NCBI RefSeq assembly: GCF_040529065.1
Contig: NZ_CP132343.1
Location: 4,791,001-4,855,000 of the forward strand
DNA length: 64,000 nt
Origin: Xanthomonas sacchari
GTDB taxonomy: Bacteria; Pseudomonadota; Gammaproteobacteria; Xanthomonadales; Xanthomonadaceae
Direction of reading: 5' to 3'
Shown: positions 55,510-64,000 of the stretch, one piece after another
Numbering within the stretch: position 1 is the stretch's first letter
How the letters are laid out: each line of letters begins with the position of its first letter
Translations under genes and position numbers: made by a program
Notes under the pieces: model-generated
Seen by the model: the letters and a program-made list of their open reading frames with translations, nothing else
What the model was told of the DNA's origin: nothing
Databases searched by the model: none

Positions 55510-55827
55510 TCAGCGGCCGCCGCACTGGTAGGCGGTGAAGCGCTGGTCGCCGTCGACCGGGTCGCCCATCGCCTGCACGGTGTTGGCGCCCACGCCGGGG
55601 GCCTCGTTGCGGGCCAGTGTTTCCAGTTCCTCGCGCACCCGCAGCGGGTTGCGCTGGTAGAAGCCGACGCTGCTCTTCACCGACACCACCACCTCGCCGC
55701 GCTTCTCGCAGCCGCTGGGGGCCTGCCCCGGGGGCAGCACCCGTACCCCCTTGCCTTCCGGCGCCATCGGCACCCAGGTGCAGCCGGCGAGCGTGGCGAG
55801 CAAGGCGAGGGCGATCGGTAGACGCAT
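55510..55827 (-). CDS. DUF4156-type lipoprotein
   Basis: 105 residues from ATG 55827 (an ATG four codons upstream is possible). Lipoprotein signal 'LALLATLAGCTWVPM' with the lipid-bearing Cys in LAGC. The mature part 'GVRVLPPGQAPSGCEKRGEV' and 'NEAPGVGANTVQAMGD' fits DUF4156. Outer-membrane or periplasmic; function unknown. Confidence 0.85.
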   Translation of the reverse strand: MRLPIALALLATLAGCTWVPMAPEGKGVRVLPPGQAPSGCEKRGEVVVSVKSSVGFYQRNPLRVREELETLARNEAPGVGANTVQAMGDPVDGDQRFTAYQCGGR

Positions 55828-55952
55828 GGAGTGGGCCATTGGCGGGTGAATCCGGATTGTGCCGCAAAACGCTGAATCGGCCATGACACGATCGGCCCCC
55901 CAGCGGCCGCGAGCAGCGCGCGCCGGCCATTGCCGACGCGCGCCCACCCGGA

Positions 55953-58826
55953 TCAGCGTCCTGTCGGCTTCGCCGCCCCGCCCTGCGGCACCCCATCGGC
56001 ATCGATCACCGTGACTTCGCCCAGCTTCAGCGCGCGCACCGGCGCCTCGATCTGCTTGAGGTCGCCCACCACCACCCAGGTCAGGCTGCTGGGGTCGAGC
56101 ATCGACGCCGCCTCGCGCACCTGCGCCGGGGTCATCACCTCGATCTCGGCCTTGCGCTTGAACACGTAGTCGTCGGGGCGGCCATAGCGGACGATGCCGC
56201 CGATCGCGCCCATCACCGAACTGGCGGTCTCGTAGGCGCCGGGCAGGCTCAGGGTCTGGATGTTGCGGATCCGCGCCACCTCCTCCGCCGTCGGCGGCGC
56301 CTTGCCGTTGGCGAAGGCGCTGATCTCCTTGGCCATTTCTTGCAACGCCGGCGCGGTCTTGTCGATCTGCACCGGCGCCGAGGCGGTCCACGGCCGCTGG
56401 CCGAGCGCGCTGGCCGCGCCGCTGCGCGCGCCGTAGGACCAATGCTTGTTCTCGCGCAGGTTCATGTTCAGGCGCGAGGTGAAGTCTCCACCGATCACGC
56501 CGTTGGCCATGTCAAAGCGGACGGCGGCCGGATCGGTGGTCGGCGGCACCAGCTCCGAGGCGAACAGGTTGGCCTGCACCGCGCCGGGCTGATCGATCAG
56601 GTACACGCGCGGCTTGCCCGGCCGTGCCACCGTGGCCGGGGCCGGCACCGACGGCGTCGCCCCCTCGCCCTTCCAATCGCCGAACTGCGCGTCCAGCAGC
56701 GGCACGATCTCGCCCAGGGTGGTGTCGCCGACCACGATCAGGGTGGCGTTCTCCGGGCGCACCCAGTCGCGGTGGAAGTCGACCAGGTCCTCGCGCTGCA
56801 GCGCCGCGATCGCCGGCTCGGTGCCGGTGCCGCTGAACGGGATCGCGTACGGATGGCCGGCGCCGTACAGCAGCGGCGGCAGCACCCGCATCGCCACGCC
56901 GTTGGGCTGGGCCTTCTCCTGGCGGATGCCGGCGATCCAGCTGGCGCGGATCCGCTCGATCTCGTTCGGCGCGAAGCGCGGCCGCCGCAGCATGTCCGCA
57001 TACAGCGCCAGCGACGGCGCCAGATTCTCCTTCAGCGCCGACAGATAGGCATTGCTGCCGTCCAGCGAGGCGCCAGCGGACAGCGACGCGCCCAGAGCCT
57101 CGGCCGCATCGGCGAACGCCAACGCATCGCGGTCGCCGGCGCCCTCGTCGAGCATGCCCATGGCGAAACTGGCCGTGCCCGGCTTGCGTCCCTGGTCGGC
57201 GCTGTACCCGCCCTTGAATTCGTAGCTGAACTGCACCACCGGCACGTCGTGGCGTTCGGCCAGGATCACCGTGCTGCCGTTCTTCAGCGTGGCGCGCTGC
57301 AGCGCCGGGAACTTCAGTTGCGGGAACTGGGTGGTCTTGGGTGGGCCGGCACTGCGGTCGACCACGCTGGGCAGCGCGCTGTACTTGGGATCGACCGGCG
57401 GCGGATTCAGCGGCGCCGGCTGCACGGTCGGCTCCTCGGCCATCGCCACACGCTCGCCCGGCTGCACCAGCAAGGTGTAGTCGCCCTTGCCCAGCCATTT
57501 GCGGCCGACCGAGGTGAGATCACGCGGGCGGGTGGAGGCGATGGTCGCCAGGGAGGTGCGGAAGCAGCCGGGGTCGCCGGTGTACACCGCGCACTCGGCC
57601 AGCACGTCGGCCTTGCCGCCGAAGCCGCCGATGCGTTCGACGCCGCGGATGAAGCCGGCGCGGAAGGCGGTCTTGGCGCGCGCCAATTCGGCCTTGTCCG
57701 GCCCCTTGTCCAGCAGCCGGCGCACTTCCTCGTCGATCGCCGCCTCGACCCTGGCCGGGTCCACGCCCTGCTTGACCATGGCGATGATGCCGAAGCCGGA
57801 GCCGAGCTGCGACGCCCAGACCGAAGCGCTGATCTGGTCGACCAGCTTGTCCTGGTGGACCAGGCGCCGGTCCAGCCGCGAGGACTTGGCGCCGCCCAGC
57901 ACCTGCGCCAGCAGTTGCAGGCGATCGACATCCTCGGTGCCGGTCTGCGCCACGTTCCAGACGCGATAGATCCGCGTCTGCGGCACCTTGTCGGTCATGG
58001 TCTCGCGGCTGGACTGGCTGCGCTGGGCCACGTCGACCTTGGGCTGGGCCATGGTCGGGCCGGCCGGGATGTCGCCGAAGTAGCGCGTCACCTTCTCCTT
58101 GGCCGTGGCCGCGTCGATGTCGCCGGCCAGCACCAGCACCGCGTTGTTGGGTCCGTACCAGGTGCGGAACCACTGCTTCACGTCGGCCAGCGAGGCCGCA
58201 TTGAGGTCGTTCATCGAGCCGATGACGGTGTGGTGGTACGGGTGGCCGGGCGGGTACAGCGCGCGGCTCAGCCGGCTCCAGGCCTGGCCGTACGGCTGGT
58301 TCTCGCCCTGGCGCTTCTCGTTCTGCACCACCCCGCGCTGTTCGTCCAGCGCGGCCTGGTCGATGGCGCCGAGCAGGTGGCCCATGCGGTCCGACTCCAT
58401 CCACAGCGCCATGTCCAGCGCAGTGGTCGGCACGGTCTCGAAATAATTGGTGCGGTCGCTGTTGGTGGTGCCGTTCTGGTCGGTGACGCCGACCTGCTTG
58501 AAGGGCTCGAAGAACTCGCCGTGGTGGTTCTCGCTGCCCTGAAACATCAGGTGCTCGAACAGATGCGCGAACCCGGTGCGCCCGGCCGGCTCGTCCTTGG
58601 CGCCCACGTGGTACCAGAGGTTGACCGCCACGATCGGCGCTTTGCGATCGGTGTGCACCACCACCCGCAGCCCATTGGGCAGGGTGAATTGTTCGTAGGC
58701 GATATCCACCGACGTGGCGGCGGCGGGCTTGGCCGCCGTCGAAGGCGGCGCGTAGCTCAGTGCGCCGAGCGCGGCGGACAGGGCAACGGCCAGCAGGGCG
58801 CCACGCGGGCGTGTCGAGACAGTCAT
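55953..58826 (-). CDS. Secreted two-domain M16 metalloprotease (pitrilysin/insulinase type)
   Basis: 957 residues from ATG 58826. Signal peptide 'GALLAVALSAALGALSYAPP'. The first M16 domain has the inverted zinc motif HFLEH-type as 'FAHLFEHLMFQGSENHHGEF' (HxxEH) and the later Glu in 'EQRGVVQNEKRQ'; the second M16 domain ('VPVVQFSYEFKGGYSADQGR', 'MGMLDEGAGDRDAL') has no HxxEH and is the usual inactive half. Extracytoplasmic degradation of peptides is the likely role. 127 bases separate it from the DUF4156 gene. Confidence 0.92.
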   Translation of the reverse strand: MTVSTRPRGALLAVALSAALGALSYAPPSTAAKPAAATSVDIAYEQFTLPNGLRVVVHTDRKAPIVAVNLWYHVGAKDEPAGRTGFAHLFEHLMFQGSENHHGEFFEPFKQVGVTDQNGTTNSDRTNYFETVPTTALDMALWMESDRMGHLLGAIDQAALDEQRGVVQNEKRQGENQPYGQAWSRLSRALYPPGHPYHHTVIGSMNDLNAASLADVKQWFRTWYGPNNAVLVLAGDIDAATAKEKVTRYFGDIPAGPTMAQPKVDVAQRSQSSRETMTDKVPQTRIYRVWNVAQTGTEDVDRLQLLAQVLGGAKSSRLDRRLVHQDKLVDQISASVWASQLGSGFGIIAMVKQGVDPARVEAAIDEEVRRLLDKGPDKAELARAKTAFRAGFIRGVERIGGFGGKADVLAECAVYTGDPGCFRTSLATIASTRPRDLTSVGRKWLGKGDYTLLVQPGERVAMAEEPTVQPAPLNPPPVDPKYSALPSVVDRSAGPPKTTQFPQLKFPALQRATLKNGSTVILAERHDVPVVQFSYEFKGGYSADQGRKPGTASFAMGMLDEGAGDRDALAFADAAEALGASLSAGASLDGSNAYLSALKENLAPSLALYADMLRRPRFAPNEIERIRASWIAGIRQEKAQPNGVAMRVLPPLLYGAGHPYAIPFSGTGTEPAIAALQREDLVDFHRDWVRPENATLIVVGDTTLGEIVPLLDAQFGDWKGEGATPSVPAPATVARPGKPRVYLIDQPGAVQANLFASELVPPTTDPAAVRFDMANGVIGGDFTSRLNMNLRENKHWSYGARSGAASALGQRPWTASAPVQIDKTAPALQEMAKEISAFANGKAPPTAEEVARIRNIQTLSLPGAYETASSVMGAIGGIVRYGRPDDYVFKRKAEIEVMTPAQVREAASMLDPSSLTWVVVGDLKQIEAPVRALKLGEVTVIDADGVPQGGAAKPTGR

Positions 58827-59237
58827 GCGGATCCTTCTTCCTTGGGGCCGGTGAAACAGCCGGTGAACGCCGATCGTACCGGGCGTACTGCACGGCGCGC
58901 ATTCCGCCGTTGTCGCTGACGTCCTTTTCAACGGTGTCGCAACCCCACCACCCACGGGGCGGCTGCCGCCGCCAACGGCGCCACGTGTCCGCGTCCGGCG
59001 TACGCGAGCGCCCGGGTGTCCGCCCCCGGACACTTTGAGCGACAAAATTTCCCTTCAAATACAGCAACTTGAAGTTGGCACGCGGCCTGCTTACACATCT
59101 TCGAACGCAGAAGTCCATCCGATTTAGTGAATGCAAGCTTAATGAAACTGCCGAGCGCGAAAAAGTTCTTGCAGCCCCTGATTAGGTGTACTACCTTACT
59201 ACCACACCACTGATCAACAACACCAACGAGGCCCGCC
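58827..59237. promoter_or_regulatory. Divergent region between the M16 protease and the repeat protein
   Basis: 411 bases without a recognisable gene. The part up to ~59040 is GC-rich; from 59041 to 59237 it turns AT-rich with short direct repeats CTACCTTACTACC near 59190-59202, likely the promoter and leader of the repeat protein. No RNA gene or riboswitch was recognised. Confidence 0.35.
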
Positions 59238-59714
59238 ATGAAAACCACCACCCTGCTCCTGACCGCCGCCATCGCCGCCCTGTTCGCCGCGCCGTCCTTC
59301 GCCGCCGCGCAGATCACCACCCTGGAGACCGTGCAGGTGCGCCCGTCGGCCGACCAGATCGCCCAGCGCAACGTCGAGCAGACCAGCAGCATCGCCACCC
59401 TGGCGGCGGTGCAGGTGCGCCCCTCCGCCGAGCAGATCGCCCAGCGCGACGCCGAACTGTCCAGCGGCATCACCACCCTGGCCGCGGTGCAGGTGCGCCC
59501 GTCGGCCGAGCAGGTCGCCGAACGCAACTTCGCGCAGGCCGCCGGCCAGCACGTAGTGACCCTGGCCACCGTGCAGGTGCGTCCGGATGCGGACATGGGC
59601 AGCATGCTGGCGATCGGCGACGTGGTCGGCGAGACGCTGGACACCGCGATGCTGCAGCTGCAGCCGAGCCTGCAGAAGCTGGGCCAGGACATGGCGGTCG
59701 GCCTGATGCGCTGA
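59238..59714 (+). CDS. Secreted protein with tandem 26-residue repeats
   Basis: 158 residues. Signal peptide 'LLTAAIAALFAAPSFAAAQ', then the repeat 'TLAAVQVRPSAEQIAQRDAE' in three near-full copies (about 26 residues apart) plus a diverged fourth ('TLATVQVRPDADMGSMLAIG'). At DNA level the unit GTGCAGGTGCGCCCGTC recurs at 59331, 59409, 59487 and (diverged) 59571. The C-terminus is a short helical tail without repeats. I do not recognise the family; the VQVRPSAEQIAQR core looks like a helix-turn. The AT-rich leader and low-complexity repeat make function unclear; secreted or outer-membrane-attached. Confidence 0.75.
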   Translation: MKTTTLLLTAAIAALFAAPSFAAAQITTLETVQVRPSADQIAQRNVEQTSSIATLAAVQVRPSAEQIAQRDAELSSGITTLAAVQVRPSAEQVAERNFAQAAGQHVVTLATVQVRPDADMGSMLAIGDVVGETLDTAMLQLQPSLQKLGQDMAVGLMR

Positions 59715-59755
59715 ATCGGCAGCAAGGCCTCCGCGCAGGCGCGTACACTGCGCCG

Positions 59756-60235
59756 ATGATCGCGACCCCAACGCTGCACGTTCTGCTGTACCAGCCCGAG
59801 ATTCCGCCCAACACGGGCAACGTCATCCGCCTCTGCGCCAATACCGGCGCGCAACTGCACCTGATCGAGCCGCTGGGCTTCGAGCTCGGCGACCGCCAAC
59901 TCAAGCGCGCCGGCCTGGACTATCACGAATACGCTCGACTGCAGGTCCACGCGTCGCTGGAAGCGGCCCTGCAGGCCATCGCGCCACGCCGCCTGTTCGC
60001 CCTCAGCACCCGCAGCAGCACCCGCTACGACACGCCCGCCTTCGCCGACGGCGACGCCTTCCTGTTCGGCCCGGAAACCCGCGGCCTGCCCGACACCGTG
60101 CTGGAACAGGTGCCCGACGCGCAGCGCCTGCGCCTGCCGATGCAGCCGCACAACCGCAGCCTCAACCTGTCCAACGCGGTCGCGGTGGTGGTGTTCGAGG
60201 CGTGGCGACAACTGGGCTTTCCCGGCGCCGAGTGA
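59756..60235 (+). CDS. trmL: tRNA (cytidine/uridine-34 2'-O)-methyltransferase TrmL
   Basis: 159-residue SPOUT methylase that methylates the wobble nucleotide of two leucine tRNAs. 'QPEIPPNTGNVIRLCANTGA', 'LFGPETRGLP' and the C-terminal trefoil knot 'LRLPMQPHNRSLNLSNAVAV' are all typical. ATG 59756. Confidence 0.95.
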   Translation: MIATPTLHVLLYQPEIPPNTGNVIRLCANTGAQLHLIEPLGFELGDRQLKRAGLDYHEYARLQVHASLEAALQAIAPRRLFALSTRSSTRYDTPAFADGDAFLFGPETRGLPDTVLEQVPDAQRLRLPMQPHNRSLNLSNAVAVVVFEAWRQLGFPGAE

Positions 60236-60319
60236 GCGCGTGGCGCGCAGCGCCCGGCAACGCCATCGAGGCTCTATCGCTGTATCGCCAATCCGGCCTG
60301 CGTTGCGGCACTGCAGGCG

Positions 60320-61009
60320 TCAGGACAGATCGTGCAGGTCCTTGCCCAGCGGCGGCCCCAGCCGCCAATCGGAGAAACGGACGCTCAGGCCCTCGCGCTC
60401 CGGCGTGCACGTCATCGGGCCGACGAGGTAAGAGGACGCCACCGGGAACGGGCACAGCCGCACCAGCGGCCAGGACTCGCCGTCGCGCGAGACCTGCAGG
60501 CGCAGCACGCCCTTGTCCACGGTAGCACGCATCCAGAAATCCGACGCGTCCGCTTCGTACGGGCCGGTGGCCCAGTCCGAACGGCCGTCGGTCAATACGC
60601 TGCTGAGCATCGGCCGCCCGTCGCTCAGTTCGATCCCGGCCTTGACCCAGCGGCGCTCGTCGACCCGCACCATGAGGCCGGCCTGATCGTAGAGCTGCTC
60701 GAACTTGCCGCGCACGCGCAATTGGCAGGTGAAGCGCGCGGGTGCGGCGATGCCGAGGAAATGCCCGCTGTCGCGGGTGAACCCGTAATGGGTTTCGCGC
60801 CAGAAATCGCTGCCCTTGTCGGTGACCACGTCGAGCACGCCGCCCGTCAGGATCCGATGCACCTTGGGCGCATTGAGCCAGGTGCCGGCCTCCCAGCCGG
60901 AGGGCGCGGCGGCGTGCACCCCGGTGGCCAGCACCACGCCACCAGCGGCGAGCCCGCCCACGGTCGCCCGGCGCCCGATATCCACGTCCCGCTCTCCGCC
61001 ATTGGCCAT
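60320..61009 (-). CDS. DUF1349 protein with a Tat-like signal
   Basis: 229 residues from ATG 61009 after GAGGAGCGG. N-terminal 'GRRATVGGLAAGGVVLATGV' has a twin-arginine signal look. The rest fits the concanavalin-like DUF1349 domain ('HYGFTRDSGHFLGIAAPARF', 'YDQAGLMVRVDERRWVKAGI', 'FWMRATVDKGVLRLQVSRDG', 'PMTCTPEREGLSVRFSDWRL'), often called regulation-of-enolase-like. Role unknown. Divergent from a TetR gene with a palindrome between. Confidence 0.85.
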   Translation of the reverse strand: MANGGERDVDIGRRATVGGLAAGGVVLATGVHAAAPSGWEAGTWLNAPKVHRILTGGVLDVVTDKGSDFWRETHYGFTRDSGHFLGIAAPARFTCQLRVRGKFEQLYDQAGLMVRVDERRWVKAGIELSDGRPMLSSVLTDGRSDWATGPYEADASDFWMRATVDKGVLRLQVSRDGESWPLVRLCPFPVASSYLVGPMTCTPEREGLSVRFSDWRLGPPLGKDLHDLS

Positions 61010-61081
61010 CGCGCCGCTCCTCACCGTCGTTGGTTGCGAGGCGCCATCGCGGCAATGGCCTTCGTCGACCTCATCGGTGAA

Positions 61082-61099
61082 TTTGTACATCCGTACCAA
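61082..61099. promoter_or_regulatory. Candidate TetR operator
   Basis: TTTGTAC (61082-61088) - ATCC - GTACCAA (61093-61099), a 7-base inverted repeat with one mismatch, in the 149-base gap between the DUF1349 and TetR genes. It is a plausible site for the TetR protein. Confidence 0.5.
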
Positions 61100-61158
61100 T
61101 TGAGGCGTCAACCGCGACCTGCGATCATCGGCCATCGTCGAGACAGCGTTGGACAGGC

Positions 61159-61701
61159 ATGAGCGGCAGGACCTGGCGCCAGGATCCGCATCGGAAGGAA
61201 GCGATCGAGCAGGCCGCGCTGCGGGTGATCCTGGACCACGGCGTCGCCGGCACCACCTTCCGCAAGGTGGCTGCGGAGGCCGGTGTTCCACTGAGCGCCA
61301 CCACCTATTACTTCGGTTCGATGCACGACCTGCTGGTGGCCGCGTTCACCCGGTTTTCCCAGGAGGTATCCACCGATTTCGCCGCCGAAATCCGCGCCGC
61401 GCAGAACCTCGCGCAGGCCTTGGACGCGGTGGTGAACATCATCTTCGCCGAGGGAACGGCCTCCCCCCGGGTGCTGCTGCTGAGCTACGAACTGTATGCC
61501 TTCGCCCGCCGGCACCCGGCGCTGACCGCGATCATGCAGCAGTGGATGGCCAGGAGCCGGGCCGCGCTGGAAACGCATTTCTCCGCCGCCGCATCCGCGG
61601 CCATCGACGCCTTCATCGAAGGCGCCACGATCCACCGCTCAGTGGTGCCCATGGACAGGCAGCGCGTCCGCGACGCGATCGAGACGCTCGCCGCGCTGTA
61701 G
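61159..61701 (+). CDS. TetR-family regulator
   Basis: 180 residues. Helix-turn-helix 'AIEQAALRVILDHGVAGTTF' and 'VAAEAGVPLSATTYYFGSMH'; C-terminal ligand domain 'RVLLLSYELYAFARRHPALT'. ATG 61159. The likely target is the divergent DUF1349 gene and itself. Ligand unknown. Confidence 0.9.
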   Translation: MSGRTWRQDPHRKEAIEQAALRVILDHGVAGTTFRKVAAEAGVPLSATTYYFGSMHDLLVAAFTRFSQEVSTDFAAEIRAAQNLAQALDAVVNIIFAEGTASPRVLLLSYELYAFARRHPALTAIMQQWMARSRAALETHFSAAASAAIDAFIEGATIHRSVVPMDRQRVRDAIETLAAL

Positions 61702-62070
61702 GGAGACGACAGAGGCACGCGGGCATCCTCGCTCCCCCAGCAACGCGAGGCACGGCTTCGGTGATGACCCCGAGCCTGCAGGGTCGCGCCGTGGCGTGCC
61801 CAGCCAAGCCGGGCTGATCCGGCGCACCCTGGACCACGCGCAGAAGCACGCTTTGGATGTGGATCATCAACTGCTTGCCGGCAGCGCTTGCAGAGCGGTG
61901 TGAACTGCATCCCGGCAGCGTGCTGCCGTTTCTGAACACGGCGTTTAATTTATGTACTAGTCAGTTCGGGATTCAGGGCGAGTTCGGGTCGCTAACGGAT
62001 AATTTACATATCGGCAGCGAACGGCCCCACGCCTCAGCGCCGACAAACCTAATAACGAAGGTACCCGATT
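61702..62070. promoter_or_regulatory. Leader and promoter of ax21
   Basis: 369 bases without a gene. The second half (about 61925-62040) is AT-rich, e.g. GTTTAATTTATGTACTAGTC, and is likely the strong promoter of the Ax21-type gene. ACGAAGGTAC just before ATG 62071 is the ribosome-binding site. No RNA gene recognised. Confidence 0.4.
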
Positions 62071-62643
62071 ATGAAGACCTCTCTGCTTGCTCTCGGCCTC
62101 CTGGCCACCCTGCCGTTCGCCGCTTCGGCTGCCGAAGGCCTTTCCTACAACTATGTCGAGGGCGGCTACGTCAAGACCGACGCCAGCGGCGGCGATGCCG
62201 ACGGTTGGGCTGTCAAGGGTTCCTACGCGTTCCACCCGAACTTCAGCGTGTTCGGCGACTTCAACCGCCAGAAGACCGACTTCGGCGACGTGCGCGTCGA
62301 CCAGTGGCGCATCGGCGCCGGCTACAACCACGAGATCGCGACCAGCACCGACCTGGTGACCCGCGTGGCCTACAACCGTTTCGACCCGGAATACGGCACC
62401 AAGTTCAACGGCTGGAGCGCCGAAGCGGGTATCCGCACCGCGTTCAACCCGTACCTGGAAGTCTATGCGCTGGGCGGCTACGAGGACTACGCGAAGAAGG
62501 ACGGCATCAATCCGGAAGGCCAGTTCTACGGCCGCCTGGGCGCGCAGGCCAAGCTGAACCAGAACTGGGGCCTGAGCGCCGACCTGAAGATGGACCGCCA
62601 CGGCGACAAGGAATGGTTCGTCGGCCCGCGCTTCAGCTGGTAA
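62071..62643 (+). CDS. ax21: Ax21-family outer-membrane protein
   Basis: 190 residues. Signal peptide 'LLALGLLATLPFAASAAEGL', then an 8-stranded beta-barrel with repeated aromatic ends ('YNYVEGGYVKTDAS', 'GWAVKGSYAFHPNFSVFGDF', 'QWRIGAGYNHEI', 'YLEVYALGGYEDY'), ending WFVGPRFSW with the C-terminal aromatic needed for barrel insertion. The family is conserved in Xanthomonas/Stenotrophomonas. Earlier reports that it is the rice XA21 ligand were retracted; its role is not settled. A strong terminator follows. Confidence 0.92.
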   Translation: MKTSLLALGLLATLPFAASAAEGLSYNYVEGGYVKTDASGGDADGWAVKGSYAFHPNFSVFGDFNRQKTDFGDVRVDQWRIGAGYNHEIATSTDLVTRVAYNRFDPEYGTKFNGWSAEAGIRTAFNPYLEVYALGGYEDYAKKDGINPEGQFYGRLGAQAKLNQNWGLSADLKMDRHGDKEWFVGPRFSW

Positions 62644-62693
62644 GCGTTGCCTAGCACTGCGCGCGTCGTTCTCTCCCGCCGCGCGCGGTTCGG

Positions 62694-62724
62694 AAAGCCC
62701 GGTCCCACGACCGGGCTTTTTTTT
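62694..62724 (+). terminator. Rho-independent terminator of ax21
   Basis: AAAGCCCGGTC (62694-62704) and GACCGGGCTTT (62709-62719) form an 11-base-pair stem with a 4-base loop, followed by a T run to 62724. Good terminator 51 bases after the ax21 stop. Confidence 0.92.
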
Positions 62725-62765
62725 GCCTGTCGATCCGGCCGTCGTCGATGACACACCGACGCGCG

Positions 62766-62805
62766 GACACGAAAACGCCCAGGCCAGGCCGGGCGTTTTC
62801 GTGTC
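62766..62805 (-). terminator. Bidirectional terminator of gpsA
   Basis: GACACGAAAACGCCC (62766-62780) pairs with GGGCGTTTTCGTGTC (62791-62805), a 15-base-pair stem. On the minus strand it follows gpsA; A/T tracts inside the stem arms allow both directions. Confidence 0.8.
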
Positions 62806-62820
62806 CGGCAACGGGCTGGA

Positions 62821-63846
62821 TCAACTGAACAGGGTGGTCGGGTACTCGGGCTTCTGCTCGCGCGCCAGCAACTGCTGCAGGCCGACCGCCGGGGTCAGTT
62901 CGCCGTGCAGGACCGCGCGCACCGCGTTGGAGATCGGCAGGTCGATGCCGTGGCGCTCGGCCTGGCGCATCACCTCGTCGGCGGTCTGCACCGACTCGAC
63001 CACCTGGCCGATCGCGCGCACCGCCTCCTGCAGTGGCTGCCCGCGGCCCAGCGCCAGGCCCAGCCGGCGATTGCGCGACAGGTCGCCGGTACAGGTGAGC
63101 ACCAGGTCGCCGAGCCCGGCCAGGCCCATCAGGGTCTCCGGCTTGGCGCCGATCGCCGCGGCCAGCCGCAGCATCTCGTTGAGGCCGCGGGTGATCAGGC
63201 CGGCACGGGCGTTGAGGCCCAGCTCCATGCCGTCGGCCACGCCGGTGGCCACCGCCAGCACGTTCTTCATCGCCCCGCCCAGCTCGGCGCCGACCATGTC
63301 GTCGCCGGTATAGGCGCGGAAGGTCGGGCCGTGCATGGCGTCGGCGACCTGCTGCGCGAACGCGGCATCGCCGTGCACGGTCACCGCGGTCGGCAGGTCC
63401 AGGGCCACTTCCTTGGCGAAGGACGGGCCGGTGACCACCGCCAGCGGGACGTCCTCGCCGAGGATCTCCTGCGCCACTTCGTGCAGGAACCGCCCGGACC
63501 CGGGCTCGAAGCCCTTGGTCGCCCAGGCCACGCCGGCCTGCGCCGGGCGCAGCGGCGCCAGTTGCTGCAGGGTGTCGGTGAACGCATGCGACGGCACCAC
63601 CACCAGGATCCAGTCGGCGCCGTCGATGGCCGCCGCCAGGTCGGTGGTGGCCTGCAGGCCCTCCGGCAGCGCGATTCCCGGCAGGTAACGCGGGTTTTCG
63701 TGGCGCTGCGCGATGGCCTCGGCGACCACGGCGTCGCGACCCCACAGCACGGTCGGATACCCGTGCCGTGCGGTCAGCGACGCCAGCGCCGTGCCCCAGG
63801 AGCCGGCGCCGAGGACGGCGATCTTCTTCTTGGCGTTATCGCGCAT
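62821..63846 (-). CDS. gpsA: Glycerol-3-phosphate dehydrogenase, NAD(P)+
   Basis: 341 residues from ATG 63846 (an in-frame TTG two codons upstream is not favoured). Rossmann '[20 protein letters not shown]', catalytic Lys in '[20 protein letters not shown]', '[17 protein letters not shown]'. It supplies sn-glycerol-3-phosphate for phospholipids. It follows secB by 18 bases, a classic proteobacterial order. Confidence 0.96.
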   Translation of the reverse strand: MRDNAKKKIAVLGAGSWGTALASLTARHGYPTVLWGRDAVVAEAIAQRHENPRYLPGIALPEGLQATTDLAAAIDGADWILVVVPSHAFTDTLQQLAPLRPAQAGVAWATKGFEPGSGRFLHEVAQEILGEDVPLAVVTGPSFAKEVALDLPTAVTVHGDAAFAQQVADAMHGPTFRAYTGDDMVGAELGGAMKNVLAVATGVADGMELGLNARAGLITRGLNEMLRLAAAIGAKPETLMGLAGLGDLVLTCTGDLSRNRRLGLALGRGQPLQEAVRAIGQVVESVQTADEVMRQAERHGIDLPISNAVRAVLHGELTPAVGLQQLLAREQKPEYPTTLFS

Positions 63847-63864
63847 GCGCAACGGCGAACGCGC

Positions 63865-64000
63865 TCAGGCGTTGCCGGCCGGCTCCGAATCGGCCAGCGA
63901 CTGGCCCTCGCCCTGCTGCGCGCGCTGGCGCAGGGTCTCGGCGTACAGGGCCTCGAAGTTGATCGGCTGCAGGAAGAACGGCGGGAAGCCGCCGGCCTGG
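63865..64000 (-). CDS. secB: SecB protein-export chaperone, C-terminal part (cut by window edge)
   Basis: 45 codons of the C-terminus: '[20 protein letters not shown]' is the signature end of SecB, with an acidic tail ending SEPAGNA. SecB delivers unfolded precursors to SecA. Just upstream of gpsA on the same strand, 18 bases apart. The N-terminal part lies off the right edge. Confidence 0.93.
   Translation of the reverse strand, partial: QAGGFPPFFLQPINFEALYAETLRQRAQQGEGQSLADSEPAGNA

Noticed and set aside
59331-59590. 78-base periodic repeats considered as a CRISPR-like array
   Set aside because: The units are in-frame coding repeats without unique spacers, inside an open reading frame with a signal peptide.

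Overview
The window is a GC-rich chromosomal segment with densely packed genes, few introns of non-coding DNA and no rRNA, tRNA or CRISPR array that I could see. Gene content points to Xanthomonadaceae, most likely Xanthomonas: an Ax21-type outer-membrane protein, a complete but interspersed oleABCD olefin pathway, a nucleotide cyclase/cNMP-GGDEF pair that looks like the X. campestris cGMP pathway (XC_0250/XC_0249, recalled from memory), the secB-gpsA order, an ECF/FecR/TonB-receptor set, and many copies of the Xanthomonas palindromic intergenic repeat GTAGGAGCGGCTTCAGCCGC.

Layout. 1-1506: end of a hydroxycinnamate degradation operon (hydratase-lyase, then feruloyl-CoA synthetase cut by the window edge). 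1.8-7.9 kb: small hypotheticals, a translationally coupled trio (membrane peptide, DUF3182, hydrolase), a SulP anion transporter and a cupin. 7.9-13.2 kb: the most unusual region. A SagB-like dehydrogenase, a 107-residue NHLP-type RiPP precursor, a class III nucleotide cyclase with TPR domain and a cNMP-binding diguanylate cyclase lie together; the precursor and cyclase genes overlap tail to tail. 13.4-17.6 kb: glyoxylate bypass (aceB, aceA) with a divergent LysR regulator and two palindromes between. 17.7-23.6 kb: small regulator/enzyme pairs (LysR/hydrolase, AraC, VOC, TetR with a lactamase-fold hydrolase and SDR). 23.7-25.5 kb: a signal peptidase and two secreted proteins. 25.6-34.8 kb: a lipoprotein M3 dipeptidase and a secreted cyanophycinase/isoaspartyl-peptidase fusion, divergent from an ECF sigma, FecR anti-sigma and STN-domain TonB receptor; together they suggest regulated uptake and breakdown of a peptide or cyanophycin-like polymer.

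34.9-36.3 kb: an array of palindromic repeats, the last one split by an IS110 element. The non-coding left end of this IS folds into two internal loops whose guide segments match the split repeat (target) and the IS ends (donor), so its bridge RNA can be read directly. 36.4-45.0 kb: ordinary genes (acyltransferase, arfB, truC, methyltransferase, ubiB, ubiJ, S9 peptidase, a 52-residue DUF1328 membrane protein). 45.0-55.4 kb: oleD, oleC, oleB, oleA on the minus strand, interrupted by a serine hydrolase, a winged-helix/TPR regulator, a cysteine-cluster protein, a secreted protein and a Fic-domain AMPylase whose start overlaps a perfect 10-bp inverted repeat. 55.5-64 kb: a lipoprotein, a two-domain M16 protease, an odd secreted protein with 26-residue repeats, trmL, a DUF1349/TetR pair, Ax21, gpsA and the end of secB.
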